Assembly (NCBI GenBank): GCA_903893795.1
Contig: CAITNO010000034.1
Span: 1-64,000 of the forward strand
Direction: 5' to 3'
Source: Candidatus Hydrogenedentota bacterium
GTDB taxonomy: Bacteria > Hydrogenedentota > Hydrogenedentia > Hydrogenedentales > CAITNO01
Length of the DNA stretch: 64,000 nucleotides
Under the pieces are notes generated by a model, which did no database searches, had not been told where the DNA came from, and saw only the letters and a list, made by a program, of their open reading frames with translations. A program made the translations under genes and the position numbers. Positions 16,720 through 24,400 of this stretch are shown here, in pieces. Position 1 is the stretch's first letter. Every line of letters starts with the position of its first letter.

Positions 16720-16751
16720 GCGCCGGGACACAAACCCTCGTGTCCCGGCGC
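16720..16751 (-). terminator. Perfect 12-bp inverted repeat, candidate terminator or 5' hairpin
   Basis: GCGCCGGGACAC and its exact complement flank an 8-nt loop. It lies between rplS and the small acidic gene, both on the minus strand. The T-tract after it is weak (CTCTTGTC), so it may be a processing or stabilising hairpin rather than a strict intrinsic terminator. Confidence 0.5.
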
Positions 16752-16763
16752 CCAATTTCTCAA

Positions 16764-16794
16764 ACACGGGGCGGTTGAGCGGAGCGCCCCGTGT
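16764..16794 (-). terminator. Perfect 10-bp inverted repeat just after rplS
   Basis: ACACGGGGCG and its complement around an 11-nt loop, 15 nt beyond the rplS stop, followed on the minus strand by TTTGAGAAATT. With the hairpin at 16720-16751 it makes a tandem pair that probably ends the ffh-rplS operon. Confidence 0.55.
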
Positions 16795-16809
16795 GATTAT
16801 GCTTTGCTA

Positions 16810-17169
16810 TCAGGCGTTGCGCTGCTTGGCCTTGACGCGGGCGGACTTGCCGACGCGGTCGCGCAGGTAGTACAGCTTGGCGCGGCGCACCTGGCCCTCG
16901 CGGGTGACTTCCACCTTTTCCACGCGCGGCGAATGCAGCGGGAACACACGTTCGACGCCCTCGCCGAAGGCGACGCGGCGGACGGTGAAGGTGGCGCTGG
17001 GGGCTTCGGCGTTCTTGCGCGCGATAACCACGCCCTCGAACACCTGGATGCGCTCCTTTTCGCCCTCAACGATGCGGAAATGCACGCGCACCGTGTCGCC
17101 CACATTGAACTTGGGCAGCTTTTCCGCCGCTTTTGCGGTCTTCAGCGTGTATTCTTCAACGACGTTCAC
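16810..17169 (-). CDS. rplS: 50S ribosomal protein L19
   Basis: 119 aa, the usual length for L19. Recognisable by [51 protein letters not shown] and [19 protein letters not shown]. It sits at the 30S-50S interface. The start codon overlaps the trmD stop by 4 nt, so the two are translationally coupled at the end of the ffh-rpsP-khpA-trmD-rplS operon. Confidence 0.98.
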   Translation of the reverse strand: MNVVEEYTLKTAKAAEKLPKFNVGDTVRVHFRIVEGEKERIQVFEGVVIARKNAEAPSATFTVRRVAFGEGVERVFPLHSPRVEKVEVTREGQVRRAKLYYLRDRVGKSARVKAKQRNA

Positions 17170-17918
17170 GGTTCATTCTCCCTCTCCGGCACCGGGGCTT
17201 CATTCCCGGCTTCGGCGAGCAGTTCCAAGTCTTGTTCCGTAAGATTCTTCAACAAATCAGGCCGCCGCGCGCGCGTCACGCGCAGGGCTTCTTTTCTTCG
17301 CCAGCGGCCAATGGCCGCGTGATCACCCGCCAGCAACGGCGCAGGCACCTTCATTTCGCGAAACTCGGTCGGCCGCGTGTACTGCGGCGGACCGAGCAGC
17401 CCGTGGAAGAACGAGTCGGTGTCCACCGACTCCCACTTGCCCACAACGCCCGGTATCATCCGGCCAATCGCCTCCACCATCACCAGCGCGGGCAGTTCGC
17501 CGCCGTTGAGCACATAGTCACCGATGGAAATCTCCTCGGTCACCAGCGCATCGGACACGCGCTCGTCCACGCCTTCATAGCGTGCGCAAACAATCACCAA
17601 ATCCTGCGCCGCAGCCAGTTCCTTGACCTTTTCCTGGTCAAGCCGGCGTCCGCGCGGCGACATCAGCACCACACGTTCGCACGAGTTCCGTCCGCGCAGG
17701 CTTTCCACCGCCGCGAACAGCGGCCCGCACTGCATCACCATTCCGGCGCCGCCGCCGTAGGGCGCATCGTCGACGCTGCGGTGTTTGTCCGCGGAAAAGT
17801 CCCGCGGATTGGTCACCGCCACCTCGATCAGGCCCTCGTCAACGGCTCTGCCGAGCAGGCTTGCCTTGAGCACGCCCTCGACAATTTCCGGAAACAGGCT
17901 GACGATGTCTATGCGCAT
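17166..17918 (-). CDS. trmD: tRNA (guanine-37-N1)-methyltransferase (TrmD)
   Basis: SPOUT-class enzyme that methylates G37 of tRNAs reading CNN codons and so limits frameshifting. 250 aa. The N-terminus [12 protein letters not shown] is standard. The trefoil-knot SAM site is seen in [22 protein letters not shown] and [18 protein letters not shown], and GPPQYTRP is the tRNA-side motif. It follows khpA by 34 nt; the rimM gene that usually precedes trmD in this operon is not there. Confidence 0.98.
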   Translation of the reverse strand: MRIDIVSLFPEIVEGVLKASLLGRAVDEGLIEVAVTNPRDFSADKHRSVDDAPYGGGAGMVMQCGPLFAAVESLRGRNSCERVVLMSPRGRRLDQEKVKELAAAQDLVIVCARYEGVDERVSDALVTEEISIGDYVLNGGELPALVMVEAIGRMIPGVVGKWESVDTDSFFHGLLGPPQYTRPTEFREMKVPAPLLAGDHAAIGRWRRKEALRVTRARRPDLLKNLTEQDLELLAEAGNEAPVPERENEP

Positions 17919-17952
17919 CCGCGTCGTTTCCCTGCGGCCGCCGCAACCGGCG

Positions 17953-18192
17953 TCACTCCGCGATGTCGAGCAGCACCGATTCGCCGGCCTTGCCGGCGGC
18001 TGTGCTCACGAGCGTGCGCAGGGCCTTGGCCGTGCGTCCACTGCGCCCTATAACGCGGCCCATGTCTTCCGCATTCACCTTCAACTGGATACGGGAGCCC
18101 TCGCCGTCTTCCGTGGTCTCAATGACCACGTCGCCGGGATGCTGCACCAAACGGTGGACAATAAAATCCACCAGATCCGCCACCGGCGTCAT
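17953..18192 (-). CDS. khpA: KH-domain RNA-binding protein KhpA (YlqC)
   Basis: 79 aa, a single KH domain with the GxxG loop as GRVIGRSGRTAKALRTLV. Widely conserved between rpsP and rimM/trmD; KhpA binds RNA, in Firmicutes together with KhpB, and affects cell-envelope synthesis. The start overlaps the rpsP stop by 4 nt, indicating translational coupling. Confidence 0.95.
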   Translation of the reverse strand: MTPVADLVDFIVHRLVQHPGDVVIETTEDGEGSRIQLKVNAEDMGRVIGRSGRTAKALRTLVSTAAGKAGESVLLDIAE

Positions 18193-18677
18193 TCGGCTTT
18201 CTCTTCGACCGCCTCGGCGACTTCGGCTGCGGGCGCTTCCGCCACGGCCACCTCGTCTGCTTCGGCAGCAGGAGCTTCCACTGCTTCCGCGGCTTCGGCC
18301 TCGGGAGCCGCTTCGGCAACCGCCGGGGGCGCTTCAACGACGGGCGGGGGGGCGTTGTAACCGGCATCCACGACCGCCTCGTCCTTGACCAGGGCAACCG
18401 CTTCCTCGGGGTTCGTGCCGTCGTGGAAATGCTTCATGACGCCGAGCTTGCTGAACACGGCGCGAACCGTGTCCGACGGGGTGGCGCCTTTGCGCAGCCA
18501 CTCGAGCGCCTTGACCGCGTTCACCTCACTGACCGGCAGGGGCCGGGCGGTGGGATGGTACACGCCCAGGGTGTCAATCTCGCGCCCGCGCGTGCGGGTC
18601 CGGCCGTCCTGAACGACGATCCGGTAATAGGGCTTTTTCTTGCGCCCGCCGCGCATCAACCGAATTACTGTTGCCAT
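18189..18677 (-). CDS. rpsP: 30S ribosomal protein S16 with long Ala/Glu/Val-rich tail
   Basis: 162 aa, about twice the usual 80-90 aa. The N-terminal half is a normal S16 (MATVIRLMRGGRKKKPYYRI, RGREIDTLGVYHPTARP, ALEWLRKGATPSDTVRAVF). From about residue 105 a low-complexity acidic tail rich in Ala, Glu, Val and Pro runs to the end. Similar extensions occur on S16 in several phyla and are probably disordered. Second gene of the ffh operon, 18 nt after ffh. Confidence 0.96.
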   Translation of the reverse strand: MATVIRLMRGGRKKKPYYRIVVQDGRTRTRGREIDTLGVYHPTARPLPVSEVNAVKALEWLRKGATPSDTVRAVFSKLGVMKHFHDGTNPEEAVALVKDEAVVDAGYNAPPPVVEAPPAVAEAAPEAEAAEAVEAPAAEADEVAVAEAPAAEVAEAVEEKAE

Positions 18678-18695
18678 GATAGTCCTCTCTGCCGA

Positions 18696-20036
18696 TCAAA
18701 ACCCCGGCATGGGTGGAGAAAATCCCCGGGGCGGTTTGCCCTTCGGACCCCTCATCATCTGTTTCATCATCTTCTTCATCTTCTCGAATTCCTTCAGCAG
18801 CGCATTCACCTCCTGCACGGAGGTGCCGCTGCCGTCGGCAATTCGACGGCGCCTGCTCCCGTTGATAATGACCGGGTTGCGCCGTTCCTTGGGCGTCATC
18901 GAAAGAATGATCGCCTCGGTGTACTTCAACTCGTCCTCAGCCCCTTCAAGGCCCTGCGGCATCATCTTGTTCAGGCCGGGAATCTTTGCAATCAGGTCGC
19001 CGAACGACCCGAGTTTCTTCACCTGCTGCATCTGGGCGAGAAAGTCTTCCAAATTCCAGTCGCCCTTGCGGGCCTTTTTCTGAAAGTCGATCGCCTGGTC
19101 GCGGTCGACCACCTGCTGCGCCTTCTCCACCAGAGAAACGATGTCGCCCATGCCGAGAATCTGGTCGGCCATGCGCCCCGGATGGAACGCCTCCAGCGCC
19201 TCAAGCTTCTCGCCGGTGCCGATGAACTTAATCGGACAGCCCGTGACGTCGATAAGACTGATCGCCGCACCGCCGCGCGCGTCGCCGTCCATCTGCGTGA
19301 GCACCACGCCGGTCAGGGGCACCGTGTCGTGGAACTGCTTGGCCGAGCGCACGGCATCCTGGCCGGTCATCGCGCTGGCCACAAACAGAATCTCGTGCGG
19401 CTTTATCTGCGCCGAAATCTGCCGCACCTCCGCCATCATCTCCGCATCCACGTGCAGACGGCCGGCCGTGTCGAGGATCAGCGTGTCACAGCCGCGCATC
19501 GACGCCTCGCCGCGCGCCATCAGGCAGATGTCCACCGGATTGGCGTTCACGCCCAGGCTGAACGATTCCACGCCCGCCTGCTGCGCCACTATCTCCAACT
19601 GTTGGATGGCGGCGGGACGGTACACGTCCGCGCCGACCAGCATCGGCTTTTTGCCGCGCTTTTTCAGCATCAACGCCAGTTTCCCGGCAGTGGTCGTCTT
19701 GCCCTGGCCCTGCAGGCCCACCATCATGATGATGGTCGGCGGCGCCGACGCCTCTGCCAGAGGCGCATTACGCTCGCCCATCACCTTAATCAACTCGTCG
19801 TGGACAATCTTGACGATCATCTGGCCGGGGTGAATGCTTTCAATCACCTTCTGGCCGACCGCCGCGTCCTGCACGTCGGTGATAAACTTCTTGACTACTT
19901 TATAATGGACGTCCGCTTCCAGCAGCGCCTGGCGAATCTGCTGCATGGCGTCCTTCATATTCGCTTCGGTCAGGCGACCCTGACCGCGAATATTCTTAAA
20001 CGCCGATTCCAGTTTTTTCGTCAGGTTTTCAAACAT
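18696..20036 (-). CDS. ffh: Signal recognition particle protein (Ffh)
   Basis: 446 aa SRP54 GTPase that binds signal sequences and 4.5S RNA for co-translational membrane targeting. NG domain with VGLQGQGKTTTAGKLAL (G1), DVYRPAAIQQL, LILDTAGRLHVD (G3), LTQMDGDARGGAA (G4 region) and KFIGTGEKLEAL. A methionine-rich M domain ends in MKKMMKQMMRGPKGKPP. First gene of the minus-strand operon with rpsP, khpA, trmD and rplS. No 4.5S RNA gene was recognised nearby. Confidence 0.98.
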   Translation of the reverse strand: MFENLTKKLESAFKNIRGQGRLTEANMKDAMQQIRQALLEADVHYKVVKKFITDVQDAAVGQKVIESIHPGQMIVKIVHDELIKVMGERNAPLAEASAPPTIIMMVGLQGQGKTTTAGKLALMLKKRGKKPMLVGADVYRPAAIQQLEIVAQQAGVESFSLGVNANPVDICLMARGEASMRGCDTLILDTAGRLHVDAEMMAEVRQISAQIKPHEILFVASAMTGQDAVRSAKQFHDTVPLTGVVLTQMDGDARGGAAISLIDVTGCPIKFIGTGEKLEALEAFHPGRMADQILGMGDIVSLVEKAQQVVDRDQAIDFQKKARKGDWNLEDFLAQMQQVKKLGSFGDLIAKIPGLNKMMPQGLEGAEDELKYTEAIILSMTPKERRNPVIINGSRRRRIADGSGTSVQEVNALLKEFEKMKKMMKQMMRGPKGKPPRGFSPPMPGF

Positions 20037-20148
20037 AACCTGCTGTACAGCCTTGTCTTAGAGTCACCCGGAGCACTTTCCCGGAAAGGGCCTTCCCGCA
20101 CAGCGGAGATTGTCTGGAAAGACAGATCACCCCCGCACAGGGACCATA

Positions 20149-20178
20149 AGCATACCAAACAGACGCTCCCCGATGCAA
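20149..20178 (-). promoter_or_regulatory. Candidate promoter of the ffh operon
   Basis: On the minus strand TTGCAT (20173-20178) and TATGCT (20149-20154) are separated by 18 nt, about 110 nt before ffh. A reasonable housekeeping-sigma match, unsupported by anything else. Confidence 0.35.
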
Positions 20179-20275
20179 CCTCAAGCCGGTGGGGAGTTTA
20201 GGCGGGGTGGCCAAAGACCGGCACAAGAAATCTGTCTATTGGGAAGGAACAGACAGCATCCGCCTGTGGCAAAAA

Positions 20276-20431
20276 TCAATCCTCTTCCTTCTCAAGAACG
20301 ACCAGAAAATCGTTGTAACTCTTGCCATGGTTGGCTGTAACAGACACCACCTTATAGCCTTCTTTCAGCAGGGTGTCCAACTTTTCCTTGCCAGAACCAT
20401 TGGATTCAATGATTAACGATATCTGCTTCAT
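20276..20431 (-). CDS. 51-aa protein, DUF4177-like
   Basis: MKQISLIIESNGSGKEKLD followed by LLKEGYKVVSVTANHGK and FLVVLEKEED. The combination of a GYKVVSV strand and a terminal LVVLEK strand resembles DUF4177-type small beta-alpha-beta proteins. Coding status rests on AGGAGG 6 nt before the ATG at 20431 and on the protein-like composition; it is hidden in a longer frame that starts far upstream. Divergent from lexA, with a candidate promoter at 20504-20533. Function unknown; an SOS link through the shared intergenic region is only a possibility. Confidence 0.75.
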   Translation of the reverse strand: MKQISLIIESNGSGKEKLDTLLKEGYKVVSVTANHGKSYNDFLVVLEKEED

Positions 20432-20503
20432 GCTCCGCCTCCTGAACGTTGAACCGGGAACACCATCGCATGCACGGTCTCCGCGAAAAAACACAGTGAA
20501 TGA

Positions 20504-20533
20504 ACTGTACAGCACTTTGCCGGGGCCAATCAA
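20504..20533 (-). promoter_or_regulatory. Candidate promoter of the 51-aa gene
   Basis: Minus-strand TTGATT (20528-20533), 18-nt spacer, TACAGT (20504-20509). It points at the DUF4177-like gene and lies back to back with the lexA promoter. Confidence 0.35.
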
Positions 20534-20541
20534 AAACGGGC

Positions 20542-20572
20542 TTGACAGCAGGTGCATCCTGTGGTCTAATAT
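20542..20572 (+). promoter_or_regulatory. lexA promoter
   Basis: A perfect TTGACA at 20542-20547 and TAATAT at 20567-20572 with a 19-nt spacer (slightly long), 50 nt before the lexA ATG. The inverted repeat immediately downstream would lie over the transcription start. Confidence 0.6.
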
Positions 20573-20592
20573 AGCTGAAAAGAGATTCAGCT
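20573..20592. promoter_or_regulatory. Candidate LexA operator (AGCTGAA-N6-TTCAGCT)
   Basis: A perfect 7-bp inverted repeat with a 6-nt spacer directly after the -10 box of lexA. The core CTGA-N8-TCAG has the same arm spacing as the proteobacterial CTGT-N8-ACAG box. The position suits autorepression. The LexA site of this lineage is not known to me, so the assignment is inference from symmetry and place. Confidence 0.6.
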
Positions 20593-20621
20593 TAATTGTT
20601 TCAGTATACCGGAGAAAGACC

Positions 20622-21236
20622 ATGACACGAGGACTGACGTTGAGGCAGCGCGATATTCTGGAGTTCATCGTGCGCTGTGTCCGTGACAACGGCTTCCCAC
20701 CGACCATTGCGGAGATCGGCAACCGTTTCGGCATTTCCTCGACCAACGGCGTCAATGACCACCTTGTGGCGCTGGAGCGCAAGGGCTTTATTGAACGCTC
20801 CTCCAAGGCGCGCTCTATCCGGGTGACCGACCTGGCCGCCATTGACCTTTTCGAGGATGAGGCGGGCATGTTGCCCCTGCTGGGGCGCGTGGCGGCCGGC
20901 CAGCCGTTGATGGCCATTGAGAACGTGGAGGGACGCGTGGCCGTGGACGCGCAGTTGGCGCGGCGCAATGCCTTCTGTCTGCGCGTGGCCGGCGACAGCA
21001 TGATTGAAGACGGCATTCTCGACGGCGACATTGTGGTCGTGGACCAGGAAAAAACGCCACGCCGCAACGATATCGTTGTGGCCCTCGTGGAGGGCGAGGC
21101 CACGGTCAAGCACTACCACCCCGACGGCAACATTGTCGAACTGCGCCCGGCCAACGCCACCATGCGACCCATGCGCTTCCCCACCGACGACGTGGCCGTC
21201 CAGGGCGTCGTGGTGGCACTGCAACGGAAGTTGTAA
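20622..21236 (+). CDS. lexA: LexA repressor
   Basis: 204 aa. N-terminal winged-helix DNA-binding domain (LTLRQRDILEFI, FPPTIAEIGNRFGISSTNGV) and C-terminal S24 autopeptidase. The scissile Ala92-Gly93 lies in GRVAAGQP, Ser126 in VAGDSMIEDGI and Lys163 in EATVKHYHPDG, the standard Ser/Lys spacing. GGAG sits 8 nt before the ATG at 20622. It represses DNA-damage genes and is cleaved when RecA filaments form. An inverted repeat between promoter and gene suggests autoregulation. Confidence 0.97.
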   Translation: MTRGLTLRQRDILEFIVRCVRDNGFPPTIAEIGNRFGISSTNGVNDHLVALERKGFIERSSKARSIRVTDLAAIDLFEDEAGMLPLLGRVAAGQPLMAIENVEGRVAVDAQLARRNAFCLRVAGDSMIEDGILDGDIVVVDQEKTPRRNDIVVALVEGEATVKHYHPDGNIVELRPANATMRPMRFPTDDVAVQGVVVALQRKL

Positions 21237-21473
21237 CTGCGCTGCGTGCCGTGAAGTCTTGCGCGGAAAAACGGAAGGCACCACTGGTGCCCGCATTGTA
21301 ATTCCGGGCAGGGCGACCTTCCAACGGCAATGCAGGAACACGACTCCCGCTATACAAGCACCGATAAAAGGGGGTATAGTAAATTCCCATACGGCCTGGG
21401 TTCACTGCTTTTGTGCGAACTTGGACTTCGAATTAAGTCAGGCCGACGCCCCCCAAACAGGAGGAAATGCACC

Positions 21474-24400
21474 ATGCCGCAAAAATGTCTTGTAAACATG
21501 GGGATTGGAATGCTCATGGTGGGATTGCTGCTGTCGTTCGCCGCCACGGCGGCAACGATGGAGAAAGACACTCTTTCCACGGCGGCCATGCAGTACGGTT
21601 ACGGGGCGCTCACCTCGAATGTCGCCTACGCTGCCGATTCATCGACCTTCCTTGCCGGTTCGCGGGATGGCAAGGCGCGCATCTTCACCGTCAGCACGGG
21701 AGCGGTCGTTCGCACCCTTGCCGGGCACTCGGATGCGGTGCTGGCCGTGGCATACTCCGCCGACGGCACCCAAATCATCACCGGTTCCGCCGACAAAACC
21801 GCCAAGTTGTGGAACGCGGACACGGGCGGTCTCCTTTTCACCTGCACCGGGCACACAGATGCCGTCACCTCTGTGGTGTTTTCGCAAGATGGCACCCAGG
21901 TGCTCACGGGATCAAAAGACAACACGGCAAAACTGTGGAACACGGTAAGCGGCTTAATTGTCCGCACCTTCAGCGGGCACAGCGCCGCAGTCAACGCCGT
22001 GGCGCTCTCCACCGACGGCATCCTGGCGCTCACCGGTTCGGCGGACGGCACGGCCAAACTGTGGCCCCTGGCCACGGCCGTGGAAATCCGCAGTTTCACC
22101 GGGCACACGGAATCGGTTAATTCCGTGGCCTTCAGCGCCGATGGAAGCAAGGCGCTCAGCGCTTCGTCGGACAACACGGCAAAGCTGTGGGATACGGCGA
22201 CAGCTACGGAGCTTCGCTCCTTCTCCGGCCACACCGGGTCCGTCAACACCGCGGCATTTTCGTCCGATGAGGGGACTGTGCTTACCGGCTCCGGCGACCA
22301 CACGGCGAGACTCTGGAATGCCTCGACAGGCGTTCAGACGCTCACCTTCACAGGACATGCGGGTTCTGTGACCTCGGCAGTGTTTTCTTCTGACGGCACC
22401 AAGGTGCTTACGGGTTCCCTGGACAACACCATAAGACTGTGGGAGGCCGCCAGCGCCGCGACAGTTCAGTCGTTCAACGGTTTCACAGACCCTTGTTTCT
22501 CCGTGGCGTTTTCACCGGACGGAAGCCGGTTGCTCACCAGCGGCGGACAGGGTTGTGCCCCCGGTCAGCTTGGATGCGTTCTGTCAGGCCCCCCAAGGGG
22601 CGCCGCATTGCTTTGGAACACCGTGACCGGCAAGGAAACGCGCGCCTTTGCAGGACAGGCGGAGCCCGTGGTGTCGGTGGCGTTTTCTCCCGATGGAACG
22701 AAAGTGCTCGGTTCCTGGTGGGATGGTTCGGCAAGCCTGTGGGACGCCGTCACCGCCTCGGAAATCCTGCATTTCGCCGGGGAAACGGGCCTGATGAATC
22801 CCCTGGCGTTTTCGCCGAACGGAACCGCCGTGGTTACGGAATCTACACCGGGTACGGCGACCCTATGGAACGCCACCACCGGCGCCATTGTCCAGACCTT
22901 TACTGGACACACCCTCTACCTCTCGTCCGTGGCGTTCTCGCCCGATGGAACACAGTTGCTCACCGGATCGTGGGACAAAACAGCCAAGCTTTGGAACGCC
23001 GCCACCGGCGCGGAAATCCGCTCTTTCGCCGGACACAGTTCCGCCGTGTCGTCCGTGGCATTCTCGCCCGATGGCAAGCAGGTGCTTACCGCTTCGGCTG
23101 ACAAGACGGCCAAGTTGTGGGACGCCGGGACTGCCGGGGAAATCCGTAGCTTCGCCGGGCATGCCTCCGAAGTCAATTCCGTGGCGTGCTCGCCCGACGG
23201 AACGCAGGTGCTTACCGGGTCAGAGGACAAGACCGCAAAACTCTGGGATCTGGCCACAGGCGCGGAACTCCGCAGCTATGCGGGGCACCTGGCTGGAGTG
23301 CGCGCGCGCTTTTCGCCAGACGGCGCCCGGGTGATCACCGCATCCGCCGACGGCACGGCAAAGTTGTGGCCGGTCTCGGGACAGTCCGTTGATGTGTCCG
23401 TGCCCGATGTGGCGGGACAGACACAGTCCGCCGCGGTCGAGGCCATTGCCGCCGCAGGGTTGGCCAGCGGCCCGGTAACAACCCAATGCAGCGACACCGT
23501 GGCGGCGGGCCTTGTCATCGGCCAAAACCCCAATGCCGGACAGTCCGCACCGCTGGGAAGCGCGGTGACGCTTCAGATTTCTTCGGGCCCCTGCTCCGTA
23601 ACGGTGCCGGACCTGACGGGACAGACGCAGACGGATGCGGAAGCGACGCTTGCCGGACTGCATCTTTCCACCGGTGCGGTGACGCAGCAATGTAGCAACA
23701 CCGCTGCGTCCGGCCGGGTCGCACACCAAAGCCCGGCGGCGGGCAGCCTGGTGCCCCCCGGCGGCGGCGTGGGGTTGGTAATCTCCACAGGTCCCTGCAG
23801 CGTGACCGTGCCAAATGTGACGGGACAGACGCAGGCCGCGGCGGGCACGGTGCTTGGCAACGCAGGTCTGGCGACCGGTGCCGTGACCCTCCAGTGCAGC
23901 AACACCATTGCGGCGGGCCTGGTCATCAGCCAAAGCCCGCAGGCGGGCCAGCAGGCACCGTACGGCAGTGCCGTGGCACTGGTGGTGTCATCGGGCGTCT
24001 GCAACGTCAGCGCGCCCGACCTGGTGGGCAAAACCCAGGAAGCTGCAGCCACTGCGTTGACGACGGCCCATCTCACCGTGGGCGACGTGGCGCAACAGTG
24101 CAGCAACACCGTGGCGGCCGGGTTCGTGATCAGCCAGACCCCGGCAGCGGGAGAAGCGGCGCCCTATGGCAGCGGCGTGGCCCTGCTGCTATCCTCGGGA
24201 CCCTGCAACGTGACCGTGCCAAGTGTGACAGGGCAAACGCAGACGGCGGCAAGCGCCGCGCTCAGTGCGGCAGGCCTCCTCACCGGCCTGGTGAACCAGC
24301 AGTGCAGCGCCACCGTGGCATCGGGACAGATCATCAGCCAGACGCCCGCGGCGGGACAGGCGGCGCCTTACGGCAGCGCCGTGGCGCTTGTGGTGTCAAC

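Noticed and set aside
21277-21291. GGCACCA-c-TGGTGCC after lexA as a terminator
   Set aside because: The one-base loop cannot form in RNA without losing pairs, and no T-run follows. At most it is a DNA-binding palindrome.
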